NCBI GenBank assembly: GCA_932294295.1
Contig: OW028585.1
Coordinates: 18,130,561 to 18,194,560 of the forward strand
Direction: 5' to 3'
Source of the DNA: Alitta virens
Taxonomy: Eukaryota > Annelida > Polychaeta > Phyllodocida > Nereididae
Length of the DNA stretch: 64,000 nucleotides
Both the position numbers and the translations under genes were made by a program. The notes below the pieces were generated by a model. The model was not told where the DNA came from, did no database searches, and saw nothing but the letters and a program-made list of their open reading frames with translations. Positions 26,401 through 41,400 of the stretch are shown one piece after another (position 1 is the stretch's first letter; each line of letters opens with the position of its first letter).

Positions 26401-29400
26401 TTGAACCTATGTATGCCATGGATTAGATCTTTTGAAAATAACTGTATATGATTACATGGTCATTACATGTTTCATAGAATAATGTATCCAGCTTCTTAAT
26501 CAAATAAGCAACTTAGGTTGGTGTAGCCCTGCACAGTATGATTTTGGAATCCCTTGAGGAAGAACAATGCATAAAAAATTACATTAAAAACAAGTCTTGG
26601 TAGGAAAATCTATTTATGATGTCTCACCCGAACACTGGAAATCCTTGCAGTCAAACAGATGTTGACCTTTACGACATGGAGTCACATGACCATAAAGGTC
26701 AAGGTCATAGATACACTGGCGACCTCTGGGGTAACAGGAAGTGAAGTAGGGGTCACAACTGACCTGGTCAAAGTCACATTCTATGGCAGGACCTAGGACA
26801 AGGTCGCCGTCCTCTTGTGGGAGGGCACGTTCGTGTAGCTGAAAAGTTTTTTCTAAATCTTTAAATTTCAAACAAGGTTAGGCCTACTTAATCAGGATAA
26901 CAAATTGATTCTCATCAAGCCCCTCGCTTGCGTAATACCAGGATCGAAACTATCCAGAAGCATGTAAGCAAAGACATCACAACTAATTCGAAACCAAAAC
27001 TAGCTGTGCTAATATATCATTTTATATATATATATATTCTATTTAATAATAAATTGTAGTTTATGCACAACTATTTTCGGCAACTACTTAACCATTTAAT
27101 TACCACCATCACGTGACTGGTCACTTCCGGTCATCAGAGTTTTTGTGATTCTTGGAAACTCCATGCTGTGCTTGCTCTCAATTCGAATTGCTATTTTGGA
27201 CAAGGAAGACATCCTCATTTCGTTCGTCACCCATTGGGCCCAAGTTCTCAACTTACGACATGACACTATAAAACTGTACCTAGCTGGTATTAGGTTCCAT
27301 TACGTTAAACGCAAAAACTGTGACATTCTAGCCAGCAATCTCCAATTGCCTTACATTCTGAGAGCAGTCAAGAAAACTCAGACCAACTGTCACAAGCCCC
27401 AAAGGCTTCCTATTACCTACAGTATTTTGTATGATCTGTGCATTCTGTTTAAACATAGTTTTCTTGGTCCATTTGTGGATACCATGTTGACATATCCAGT
27501 GAATGTCATGGATTAATCAATAAGTGTTGTAAGGAAAGATTGAAAATTGTGTCTTTCTCAAGCAACCAACATACACAAGTACATGTACCTTGCAATCACT
27601 AATACTTCCATTCTGAATGATAATTATTTTATAGATGGCTTGCACGTGTACACAATATTTTTTAATTTGCTCTGACGCACCAACAAAAACACCTATCTTT
27701 GAGGCTTCATTAAATATGGATAAAACTCTCAGAAATATACAAAAATGGTTTCAAATGATGACAAAATTTATTCTATTCAGAAATACTATTTTATCTAAAA
27801 AGTATTTCTGATAGACATTTAAGATATGACCATTTTCATTGCTATCAAAAACATTTTATAAACGCATTGTAACAGAGTAAAAATATGTTACCATCTGGCC
27901 TGAATAACTTGTCATACTTACACTAAGGTATGCTAGTTCATCAGTGGGTCTTGGTCCAGGGCAGTCTATGACGCCATCATTGATGAAGGACTTCGGGACT
28001 AAGAAACAACTGGATTCATTCAAGTTAGGCCCACTGGTGGTGTTCATGCTTTGTCTGATTAGAAAATAATTTAAAGAAAAAAGCCATAAAATGCCAATAT
28101 TCTTTGCAATACAAATACTGTATGACTCTAAACCTTTTTCAATTGATCTTAACATTTCAAGAGTATTTGAGAATAACATCTTGTTCTTCCACAGAAGTTG
28201 TCCGAGAGCATTTAACTGTGCTCTTAAATTCATTGAGATGTTGCCCTTGAAAGTCTTAGGGGTAACAGTGAGTGAAGTCCTCGGTAACAGTAAGTCAAGT
28301 CCTCGGTAACAGTAAACGAAGTCCTTGGCAACAATGAGTGAAGTCTTCGAACACTCGTGGCTAACACAGGGCTCTGGGCAATGCACTCTCGGTTCTGCCT
28401 GTCTAGCTTTACCATATATAGCACTAACTTACTAACAAGTGAACATAGATGTGTTAACTATGAGGAACTCAATGTCCCATTCAAGACTTACAAACAGAAG
28501 TGATTGTTATCCACGGCCGCCTTATTGCCTATGACTGGACAGCCATCTTCGAAGCAGTTCTCTTCATCTGAACCGTCTCTGCAATCTTGTTTCATATCGC
28601 ACCTATAGATATAGTGATACAAAGTTTAATAATTTAATTGGCACATTGTACTAAGATAGCAAGTGGAAAAATTTTGTCAAGTAAAAGGTAAACAATAGGG
28701 GAGCTGTTTACTGGTCCTTACAACTTTGTTTGATAACACTGATGAGAACACAGAGGTTGTGGGTACTAGTATGAAGCTCCCCTTGTTGACCTAAGAGTCC
28801 CCCATTCTCCCCTTGTTGACTTAAGAGTCCCCCATTCTCCCCTTGTTGACCTAAGAGTCCCCCATTCTCCCCTTGTTGACTTAAGAGTCCCCCATTCTCC
28901 CCTTGTTGACCTAAGAGTCCCCCATTCTCCCCTTGTTGACTTAAGAGTCCCCCATTCTCCCCTTGTTGACCTAAGAGTCCCCCATTCTCCCCTTGTTGAC
29001 CTAAGAGTCCCCCATTCTCCCCTTGTTGACCTAAGAGTCCCCCATTCTCCCCTTGTTGACCTAAGAGTCCCCCATTCTCCCCTTGTTGACCTAAGAGTCC
29101 CCCATTCTCCCCTTGTTGACCTAAGAGTCCCCCATTTTCCCCTTGTTGACCTAAGAGTCCACTATTCTCCCCTTGTTGACCTAGGAGTCCACCATTGACC
29201 TAAGAGTCCCCCATTCTCCCCTTGTTGACTTAAGAGTCCCCCATTCTCCCCTTGTTGACCTAAAGAGTCCCCCATTCTCCCCTTGTTGACTAAGAGTCCC
29301 CAATTCTCCCCTTGTTGACCTAAGAGTCCCCCATTCTCCCCTTGTTGACCTAAGAGTCCATCATTAGACTTACTAAAAAGCAACTTATACAGCATTATAC

Positions 29401-32400
29401 ACTATGTATGCTTACCGATGTATGTAATCTACTTGGTTATTTCTCTGATTAAAAGAGTGATATAAATTGTAATAAAAGCCACAAAACTTGTCTGATGAAA
29501 TGAATCAGTTATTAATTCATTAGTCAATACCTTAAAGTGATGGGAATACACTGCATATTTCTACATCTGAATTGGGATTGAGGACAGGGTGGCAAAGCGC
29601 AAGCAAGTTCATCTGAGTTATCTGGACAGTCTTGCTCAAAGTCGCATATTTTGGAAATGGGTCTGAAATGAACAAAGAATAATATACAAGGTCGACAATG
29701 ATACAAAGGAAAACTCAGCATGAATATGATATTCATTAACAAAACTTTTACGAAACCTAGGGATTTATACTTCGTGCAACGATCATATGCCCTAGTTGTG
29801 AGTTATTCCCACAAAACAAACAAAGCGAACAAATATTTTTAACTGGGTGACACAGTACGAGAATTATCATTGCTTTTAGATTGATAAACTTTAAAACCTG
29901 AATGATATGGATTAAGACCTTGTACAAAAAGCCCTCTTTGTTCTTACCTGCATCCTCCTGACTTGCATTGAAGGAAGAGGGCATCGCAAGTGCAGTTGGC
30001 TTTGTGACAATCAGCAGCACAATTTCCTTTTATTCCATGTTTAAACTTACAAGACCATGAACAGAACTTCTCATCCTCTCCTGAAGCGCAGTCCGCCTTC
30101 CCATTGCAGCGGAGATGGTCTAGGATGCATGACCCATCTTTGCAAGTGAACTAAAAAAGGAAAGAGTGCAGTATAGCGGACCCAGATTTATGACCATATT
30201 TAACAAGCCTCATTGCCAGGCCTATGACATAAAATGCTTGAAATGTAATTATGACGTCACAAACTAATGTAGTTATGATGGCGGTTTTATCTTCACGGTA
30301 AAGACAGCGTTTATTTTTGCTTTTTCTTGGGGGCTACTGCCCCCAAACCCCTGCTTATCTACACCACATGTTATTTAAATTGTGCTAAAACTTAAAACTT
30401 GTGAAATATTTGATAAAAATTAATTTTTAATGGCCGCCAAATATGGGCATACATTTGGGTCCGCTATACTGCACTAAACCCCTATAAAATTCAGATGTAT
30501 CTACAATACTAAACAATATGCTAAATATTTTCAAAGAGAAAAAAAACACACATGGCTTCCATGGTTTTAAATTATATGTAGAAAAGAAGACAGTTGAGGC
30601 TTATATTGAGGTATGCGATATACAAAATTGTTACTCGTGCAAATTTAATCGGCCTGCAAATCAAAATTACTTTTCATAATCTTCTGCATTTACACAAATT
30701 TCCTTTGATTACATTTTCTTCCACAATAAATTTAATACATTTGTAACTGAACTCTTCCCTATAGTGGCGTGTCATTAAACCTTTGGAAAGAGTAGCTTAA
30801 TTCATTAAACAACAAACAATAAAACAATACTTCTCTAGAAAAAAACAAAAACATCCAACTATTGTCATCAAGAACTGCTGAGGATGTGATTGTAAATTCA
30901 GCAGTACATTCAAACCAAAAAGTATTCAGACACTTTAGACTTTTCATCAATATGTAATCTTCCATAGCTTGTAACGACATTGGTGAATACATTGTAATCA
31001 GAGCCTCAGAGTGTTATTGACATTGGCATAACAATGATACAATGGAATCCTGTGTCACCTTAACCTAAATCATTTTTACTATGGTTCAGATTTGCATGAA
31101 ACTACGTTCGTTGCATAATCGCAGACTCTAAAACTGCTACTTTACATTTGCATTTAAAATAAAAACAAACACAATTTTATGTTGTTTTGTATTTGAATAC
31201 AATGGGAATGCACAAACCTGGTTGTCTGAGCAGTTTTCCAGGGTCAGTCTTGGGTCAGTTTCGCAAATGAAGTAGTAGAGTGGACGCGATTCGAATCTCG
31301 TTTGATAACAAGGATCTAGTTCATGCAGATGCCACAAGTACGAAGGGTCCATGCCTAAGAAAGTACATCAGAATAAAATAATAGAATAAATTATGTCAGA
31401 ATTAACACAAATATTAACATTGTCATATTATATGGAGATAGCCACACTAATTTTTATGGTCACAGGCTGAAATATTCAGGTCTATCTATTAGCTTTACTA
31501 AAATAGTTAGTAGATTACACCAGAGAGTAGAAAGTAGTAAGAGGGGACACTCACAATTTTTTTAGGCCATGTAAGGGTTGTGTATGGGCGACAATAGGCG
31601 TCATTTGCTGTATTACGTCATAAACATAACAATGGCAAGTGATGGCATTGTGACGTCATATTTCTGCGAAATTGAAATATGAGAAAAACTGTCCCTGAAC
31701 CACCAAAAAATATTTATAAAATATATGTGTTTCCTATTTAAACATTTTAAAGAATATTTCATTTATTTAGTGAAATTTAAATGAAGCACCGAGAAATCTT
31801 TCATATGTTTGCATCATAACACCGGGACTCTGCAGCGCTTGTCATGAGGTGAATCACCAACCCTGAACAGGCTGACATAGGTTCAATTGCACTGTCCCCT
31901 CTGGGTATTATTACTTTTTGGAATACACTATACAGGAAGGCTAATGGTAGATAGATCTGAATATTTCAGGAAACAACCTTATTTACAACAGAAACCAAAG
32001 GATAGAGTCGTGACATTTTCTCTGGTAATGTTCATGACAATTGTTTCCAGACAGCATCAGATTTCTTCTGACAATATAATTGCATGGTGTTTACCAAATA
32101 ATATTCAGATAGCAAAACCAGATTATGAATGACTAGGTTACAGAGACAATTACAATAGATTTGAATCCTACCATAATTGTGGGATTCAATAACAAATTGA
32201 TAAATAAAATTTGAAGTATTAATATCTACCTCTGTCATCATAAACCAATTCCCCTGCAAGATACAAGCAATTGTTGGTGGCATTGATGTCACTCTCATTG
32301 GTCACTATTTGATTGGACAGTCGTATCCATCCCAAATCAGGAGAAAAGTTGATCATGTTGAGAAAACCATTCAACAAGTCAACATCAGTTTCATTGAACA

Positions 32401-35400
32401 ACATAGGGTAGCCCTGAGTGCCAAGCAGCTGGTTAACTAGAAAAATGAATACAGCATTACTCGCAAAGAATGTTCAGTTGTACAGTGCTGTGCATATTAT
32501 ATAGGTAATATTAATTTTATATTTTTATGGATATGTATATAGGCCTAGGTGAAACCCACTGTATTTTTATGGATATGTACATACAGACATGTGATCTTTG
32601 TTGCTTGGATTGCATGTAATTAAACTGAAGAAATTTCCTTTTCTTTGGGGGGGGGGGGGGTAACTTGCTTATAATTAAATGCACTTCACTGTAGCCATAC
32701 AGGCATAGGAACAACTAACATTACCCAGTCAAGGCATGACATAATGAAGATGTCATAATGACATCACAAAAGTCTCAAATGTATGAGATCATGAAAAGAT
32801 ATTAATGTAATCTCAACATGATGTCATTTATCTGAGATAAAATGTGTGATCTCAATGTGATCTCAACATGATGTAATTACCTGAGATAAAATGAGTAATC
32901 TCAATGTGATCTCAACATGATGTAATTACCTGAGATAAAATGAGTAATCTCAATGTGATCTCAACATGATGTCATTTATCTGAGATATCATTATCTGGCT
33001 TCACGTGGCCAAGACTTGAACAAAGCAAGTGCGTGATAAATTTGTCCAAGTAAGCTGAAAAGTTCGGTAAATGACTCAAATTTTCTTAGACACATGTGAA
33101 TAACACTGTAGAGAATCACTTTTTTTCGGAAAGGGAATTTAGAGATTAAATTGTTGTTTTAATACTGAATTTAGTTAAAATTGTCAATGGCAAAACCACT
33201 GTAATCGATAATGGAGTGACAATTCTACCAAAGTAATAATAATAATATCTAATTTATATCAAATTGATCTCATATTGTGGTATCAAAGAATGAGATCATT
33301 CTGAGATCATTTGTGATTTCAAATTGATATCATCCTGAGCTCTTGTAAATCTCATATTCTGAGATCATTTAAGAGATCATTATGAGATCGTCATGACATC
33401 ATATTCTTAACTGGGTAAGGTAACAAGTGGTTAATTTTATATGGATTTATCTGTAATTCTTTTAATTTTGATACATTAATTGATCTAACTTGGAACTTAC
33501 ATTTTCCAGCATTTTTCGGAGACCTGCATCCCTCGATTAAAGTCATTGGGAGTACAAAATCAAGTTTTGCCTTGCCAGTTGTCCCAGCTTTGCTCGTCTT
33601 GGAATTGCCAAAGACCATTAAACATCTACCATCATATTGCACATAGGGCAGAGGACAATCATATCTGCAACAGAGATAACGTTGCCCAACTCCCAATCCC
33701 AAGGGACAGGGTTCGAGCCTCAACTCTGCCTCCAGTTTGTGGCCTCCAGCACTTGGTCCTCATTGCTACTGTCCACCCAGCAGAAAGTGAGTACCTGGCT
33801 TTTCAGATATAGGAAAGCTTCAGATTGAAGTTCCAAGCCATGGCGCCAATGAGGCATGTGTACAATTTGTATAGTGGCTCTTAAATATTTTTTACTATAC
33901 ATTGTTAAATCCAACCTTCAGGTTTCCAATAAAGGCCATGTGCCCCTGTATACATTATTATTAATTCTTTACAAAGTCAGTAGTTTTTATGATGATGCTG
34001 AATGACTTAGCCCAAATTTGTTATTCTTTAAGATGCAGTGCATATACTAATTGGGCTGGGAATCATTAGTTAATGCAAACTCATGATAACACCCGGACAA
34101 ACTATTGCTAAAACATGCACCACCACACTCTCATATAGATTCTTAGTTTATTCCTCGTACCTTGCTGAATGCATGACTGATGAAGACTTGTCAGCTTTGA
34201 TAAAGCTTTCGAACTGAGAGTGATTAACCTTCGGCTGTATCCTTTCTATAGCAGGGGATAATGGCTTAGCTTCACATAATGCCAGGCTGGTCTTTATTGT
34301 CTGAAAATCAAATAATAAGATTTAAGTAGTAAGTACTCAGCTGCGATGTCAGTTGAATCCAAGAAGGTCGGGGCAAAGCTGATGGTGGATATTAACTGCA
34401 ATAACACCACTTCCCATCTTAATATTGAACTTGGCTGAATTTGAGCTCACTTTCCAAAGTTTATGTTGCTTAGTTGGTGGTTTTACTAAAACAGCTTAAA
34501 TTGAGCACCTCACCAGAAAATGCTTTTCTAAAAAATCTAGCAATTTTCCTGAAAAAAAGAACAACTTACAAGTTGTTAAATGTTATTAAATGGATTTATC
34601 ACTAGACATAATAAAGCCGTTATATCATATCATAATTAGACTGTTCAGGGTCTATTGAGATGTCATGAGCCATGCAGTGACGTGAGTAGCTAATGTGCCC
34701 CCATCAGCTTTGCTCCAGTGAATAACGACCAACAGGTGACTAGTTGGTGGTCTTACTTGTGAGGAAATTATAATGATAAGGTTGCAATTGGACAAAATCT
34801 ATGGTCTTAATTATGAAGTGGTCTTAATAGTAAAATACTTTGATAATTAGTGATCTTACTAATTGGTTCTACTGTATATAGACCTACTTGGTTGCAAGGT
34901 ATTGTCATCCAACTGGTCCCGTCATGAGGATTAACAACCCCCATTAAGACACAGCTCTGATTATCTGACATGACAGGATGAGGTTGGTCCAGGAGTTCTG
35001 TCAGGTATGCCGACGGGATTGTTGGCACGGTCTCCCCAGTCGCTTGGTTCAATGTATGTTCGGGATATCTGCAAGTAAAACAAGATTGTCAAGTTCAACA
35101 TGTAAATCAATATAATGAATTTGTCTGACCAAGAGAGTACAAATTCCAAATATATTTTCGCAAATCTATGAGAACCTCCAATGATTGAGAGAACGGATCG
35201 GAATGAGAAGCCAATAAGTGAAAAGTGATCTGTCGACTGCCTATGCCAAATGGAAAATCGATTTGTGTTACCTTTGTTGATAATCAGGAAGAGCCCAGTT
35301 CAGGTAAGACATTACTCTGCCTGTGATCCATTGAAATCCCCTCATATTCAAAGCCTTTTGTAATCCAATGTGCATGAACTTGAATCCAGGAATATGCTTC

Positions 35401-38400
35401 AAAATTCTTTGCCACCATTTGTAAAACATCAAGTGCGTAATGCCATCCATCTCCCTTTTTGTTGCTATATCCACCAGGTGGCCACCAAAATTCCAGCAGG
35501 TGGCATTGGCCTCATCCCATGACATTGATGACGTCATCACCGAAGTGTTGTCTGCATCTCCTTGGCTAGAGAGTAGTTTGTAGCAAGACCAGCCCATCTG
35601 GTCATAACCTAAATACAAATACCTTCGTGGCTAAGAATATATATAAAGGTTAGGTAGATACTACTAGACAGGTAAGTAGGTATTATAAGGTATATTGTCT
35701 TTTACCTGATGCAATCACTAACATAATTAGTCGCAATACTTTGGTAATTAATATGAGGATTTGGGTAAATAGGTAGCTTTTCCATTGACCAGTGCCCTGT
35801 GTTGGCAAATGGCAATAGGTAATAATCCTGGAACCAAACCTTAACTGTATAATTGCCACGAGGAGGTCAAGTAATGCAAGGGAGTAGTAGGTATGCCCGT
35901 GATATGCAAAAACTAGTTTTAGGAACTAAAGACCAGTTCAATGTCATATATTCAGATGTACATGTATAATTATAAAAAATCAAACCTACCATCTGGGCAT
36001 AACAAATTCTTCTCATCCAGATGACTAACCATCTTCAGTTGCTGGAAATTCACAACCATTTCGCAGTCCTTGCCCCCAATCACGTCGTCAACCAGTGCAT
36101 TGCAAGTGTCGTTAACTTTGCGGGCAACGTGCAAGTTTCTTGACCAGTTAGTTCCAGGGACACTTGCACCCCAGCCTTTCCACACAAGAGGTAATATTGT
36201 TGGTTTATTCCAGTTCAAATCAACAGAAGGCCCAGAAAGGCTGATTAGGTCGTTAAGGCACTCATGTTGGCATACGTCAGGGTTTTTGTAGTTAAAAGAA
36301 AACCTGAAAGTGATGAGCATCTTCAGGTTAGAAACTGAGGTGCAAAAAACCAAAGCAGTAATAAATGCCCTCGTTATCCCTCATTTAGATTATGGCAATG
36401 CCCTTCTGTATGTTATATCTAGAAAACTACAAAATAAACTTCCTGTAGCCCAAAATCCGGCAGTCAGATTAATACATAAATTAAATAGACGTGACAGAAT
36501 AATTCAATTCAGACCACAATTACACTGGTTACCGGTATCTGCACTGTTTAAACAATATAACCAAATATTTGACTTTTGTGTAATTCATATTTGATGACCT
36601 AATGAGAATTGTACTGTGATACATAATACGTGAGAACTCAAACACTATATTGTAATTGATTAGTTATATTATTAATAATGTAAAATTGTTTTTTTTCTTA
36701 TTGATAAAAGCCAAATATGCCCGTATATTTATTAATAATGATTATGTACATGTAAAAAAGATAGTATGGTCAATAAAATCTTGAATCTTGAATCACCCTT
36801 TTTGACCTACCTGAAATAATTCTCTTTCAAGTAAGCTGGATCATAGTAACGTAGGGTATAGTTAGTTTGAACATTTTCAATTAAGGGAAGTTCAGCACGT
36901 GCGCATGGTGGATATAAAGAGTTGTCAGAATGGACTTCTGGGTGGTAGAATCCGCAACTGGCAGGAGCCATGTTGACGAAGAATGCCACTTGCAGATATG
37001 GGGATGTGGAGGTAACAGTAAAGAAACTTTTTGTCCCAAGACACTTTTTGAAATAGCCACCTGGAGTAATGAATAAATGGTGATAAACTCAAATTAATAA
37101 ATCAAATTAAAGATATTATAATGAGAATGACTGCTGCTGCATTGCTGCATACATTTTAAACTTTACCTTAACTACACTTGGTATCGGTCATATAATTAAT
37201 ACCATTAGAAGTAAGGAAAATACAGTGGTTAAATATAAGATCTTTAAAAGATCTAATGGTATTTATACTTTGTACAATTTTAATAAGAAAACACTCAAAT
37301 TGTCTGACAAAATAAACTTGTCATTAAGGATTCAAAAGAATGGGATTAGTCGAAAATAAACAAAGGTGACATAACTAGTTATAGAGATGACTCACCATGA
37401 TTTAATAAACTTATGTTCTCATGCGTCTCGCATCCATACTCAAACTGAGTGTCTGGTTTCTGAGGGACCACGATTCCGGACAAAAATCTTGTGGTGGCCA
37501 AAATGGTGGAGCCCTCTACCGTCGCGTGTAATCTACAAGTCTTGGAATAGAGTGAAAAAGATATGGGTAAAGTTTAAAAGTGAGTGTGTCAAATGATTGT
37601 GATACCTACTAATTTCAATAATAATTGATTTTGATATGTTGCAAAGAGCCTGTTTCTAGTCAGAATATGAGTCCTTTCAAAAGCAATCAACTATCTGTTC
37701 TTCATTAGGATTGTTTGAACATATTTTGTTTTATATAGAGAGCATGAGTTGCTTGGAATCTACTGCCAGAGAGCTTAAAAAACGGTGATATTATTGATAG
37801 CTGATTTATGTTATTGTTTATTTTAATACTTTTTTCTAATTGGGCCACTTCAAAAACGGTTTTTATACCATGTAAAATATGTTTAAAAAAAAGGAAAAAA
37901 AAAAGAAGACTTTGGCATCAGTAAATTGCGGTGATATCCACTAATTTCAATAATTGATTGTCAAAAGCAATAAACGGTCTGTTCTTCATTAGGAAGGTTT
38001 GAACATATTTTGTGACAAATATACGCAGTGCAATACCACCATTGAGACCAAAAAGTTAGATTTTGGCATCAGTAAATTGCGGTGTGATATGCTGATTTCA
38101 TGTGACAAAATATGACCTTAAAATATTTACCCATTATTTCATAATATCGTAATACATGCTCTAATGTATTTTGCTATTTTTACTTACCGTATAAGATGCT
38201 GGACCATACGTAGGTAGCTGTTGCAAAGCACAACATTTCGTCTTTTTGCAAGCAAACTTGACATCAACAGTGTCTTCAGTTCTGTTGACAAACATGCTGA
38301 AGAAAGGCGTTCTTATCTTTCCTGTGGGGTAGGAGCATGGATTGGCAAAACCCTATCAAATTTAGATTAGAAAAAGTTTTCTGTTACTTCCAAAGTACAG

Positions 38401-41400
38401 ACAAATAGCAACACAGTTGGGCCCATAATAACGAACTGTTAGAGTCTTTTCACTGAGCAGCCTTGAATTCAGCAAGTCTTTCTTCTCCTCTTATTACTCA
38501 TTTTGCTTTCTCAGACATAAAAGATCATAACTAACCTTTTCGATGAATATAACTTTCTCAGGGAAATAACAAAATTCAACTGAATGATAAGATATCAAAT
38601 GTACATTAAAATGCAGTAAAAATACTGTTGCTAGGATCACAGGCCTTTGCCATCATGACAGCCCTTAGAAAGTTAGTATACTATAAGATCAAGGCTACTG
38701 ACTTTGTCAAGAACAGCTTTTACTCCCCCTGCGTAACTGCCTTCAATGATGGGGTCAGTGTACTCAATGTAAAACAAAACTAATTTATATGCAATCTCAC
38801 TGTTAGACATTTAATGCCATAAGCCAGCCTATATGCTATTAAGCTAATTTGTTTGTATTTAAGTCTAACTGGTAAACTAGCAAAACAATTGCCATCAAGC
38901 TACATTCTGATTGGCAGTTGCAAATGACATAGCTACCTCTTGAGATGAGAAGCCAATTAAGGAAGTCAGTAGCCTTGATATTAGTTAAAGTATAAGTGTT
39001 GTCTTCACTATGCAATGTCATATATGTTGGCAAACGCCTGTGCTAGGATGCACTTCGCTTCAGCCACTCACAGTCAAGGGCGGGAACTTTGGCAGCCAAT
39101 AGAATAGCAGTATTCTAGCATAGCCACCTGGTGGAAATATAGAGAAACGTCCGTGAAAATCCACTATTGAGGCTGTCAAGAGTATTCTTAGGAGCAGGTT
39201 TTATATACAGGTCTGGTGAAAAGTTAGGGAAAATATGTTCCTGCACAATGACTTGCTATATCCAGACTTTCATTGTATTAATAATAACTCATATGGGAGC
39301 TCTTGGTCTGACTTTATAGACAATCACTTCATATCAAGACACCATTTTGTGAGACTCAGACAAATTTATTTGCATCTCACAATGCAATACGAACCAAATT
39401 ACAGTGAAACTTTAGGTAAACCTCGAATGTAGATTCCCGATCTCCAAATTCATAATAATCGATGAATTTACCTTCAAGAGAATTTTAAAATATCAATGCC
39501 ATAATTTTTGGCAAAACAAAACAGCGGGAGGTATTTGAAAGACTCCATACCATCCAAATAAAGGATGCTCTATCAACAAATGCAAGAAAATACACACAGA
39601 CTACCAACAAGTGGGTGATAAATCGTCAGACATAAGGTTAGAACCAGAAGCGGAGAATTTGCTCCTTAAAGGTTTAAATTTTGCAGTCACTTCAAAACTA
39701 CCTCCCTGGAGAGGATTATATAACTGCCACTGAAGAAGCATGTTGAAACCTTAAACCTGAGGCTGCAGAAACCGAAGAAATGATGTGGTCAAAGCAATAA
39801 GGAGATGCAGACCTCCCAAACATAATTTGTCATCAGATGAAAGGAAAGCATTAGGGAACTTAAAATGGAACATAATGCTCTTGGGAGGCAGAGCCACCAT
39901 CATACTGAACTCCAGTGAATAAAAAAAGGAAGATCAAAGCTACTTGATGACAAGAACACTTTAAGAACAAATTGATAAAACATATTGAGAGAATGGAAAT
40001 CCGATAAAGCTATATCTGAGAACCTGTATCATAGGATCTACCCCACCTCGGATATAGCACCCAAATTCTTTGGACTCCCAAAAAGGTTGGAAAAATTCCA
40101 CATTTTGTGAAAAATAGTGCAGACTTTGTGAAAAGATAAGGGAATTGGTTATACCACCAGGGCGAAAAATTATATCATATGATGTATCAGCCTTATTCAC
40201 CAGCATCCCAGTAGACACAGCCATAGAAGTAATTGAGAAGAAACTAAGAGCGGATCAGACCTTTTCACAAAGATGTGAATTGACCATCAAACAGATTATC
40301 ACCCTTCTCACCTTCTGCCTAACACCATCTATTTTGTCTTTGAAGGGAAATTTTACAAACAGAAACTTGGCGCAGCTATGGGATCCTCTGTGTCACCCGT
40401 GGTAGCTGACTTGCATATGGAAGAATTCAAAGAAAAGGCAATCCAGAATATCCCACGACCTCCTTCGGTCTGGTTATGTTATGTTGACACATTCATGGTC
40501 TTACACGAATATGACATAGAGAGCTTCACAGATCATATCAACACACAAGATCCATAGGTCAATTGAACTGGAAAAAAAGGAAGAATTCAATTTTAAGACA
40601 CATAATTCATCCTCAATGATGATGCTACGTTGACAACAAAAGTGCACAGGACACCAACACACACTGATCAATATCTGAATTGGCACTCGAACCGCCATCT
40701 TGAACATAAACGGTCAGTGGTCTGCACTCTTTTACGAAGAGCTGAGACCATCCCTTCCTCGGATAAAGAAAGGGAAGCGGAAGTAAAACACATCCATACT
40801 GCACTGGCGGCCAACGGATACCAACCCTGGATGCTGAAACTCCCAAAGAAGAGACAAATAAAGAAACCATCTGATGATACCACCATCAACAACAAAAAGT
40901 GCCACAACACAATGTCTCTACCTATCATAAGCCTTTTAACACCTTGAGGAACATTCTGGTTAACCCCAAGGATACCAAATCAAAGGAAAATCAATGTGGG
41001 TTAGTATATCACATAAAATGTAAGAACTGCCATCATGATTACATTGGAGAAACAGGCAAAAACGGGGGTTCAAGGCTTTAAAAACACACCTCCAGAAAAG
41101 GCACAAACTCTGCAATTAAAGAACATATGGACCAAACAGGACATACATGCACCATCAATGAACTGAAAATATTACCGAAAGAGTACAATTGGTACCGAAG
41201 GAAAATCAAGGAAGCCATGAAGATACAGCAACACAAACCAACACTCAACCGAGACAAAGGTCTGGAACTGGCCCCCGTTTACTCTTGTCACATGACTCTC
41301 ATGGGTCATGTGACACCTCAGCCCCACAAAACCACCACTGACGAAGACGACGAGATGTCGCAGATTATGGCATTGATATTTTAAAATACTCCTGAAGGTA

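Noticed and set aside
27856..28386. 176-residue minus-strand frame as one exon
   Set aside because: Only 27922-28054 is exon-like (acceptor, donor and phase fit); the rest is intron read-through including GTAACAGT repeats.
28777..29362. Regular 30-bp repeats resembling a CRISPR array
   Set aside because: Units abut without spacers and the DNA is animal nuclear.
29162..29395. Gly/Gln-rich repetitive open frame on the minus strand
   Set aside because: It is the translation of the 30-bp minisatellite and has no splice context.
36070..36291. 73-residue plus-strand frame
   Set aside because: Antisense of receptor exon 14.
39729..39755. Hammerhead-ribozyme core (CTGAAGA..GAAAC)
   Set aside because: CTGANGA and GAAA words are present but I could not find the paired stems and cleavage site; a covariance-model search would decide.
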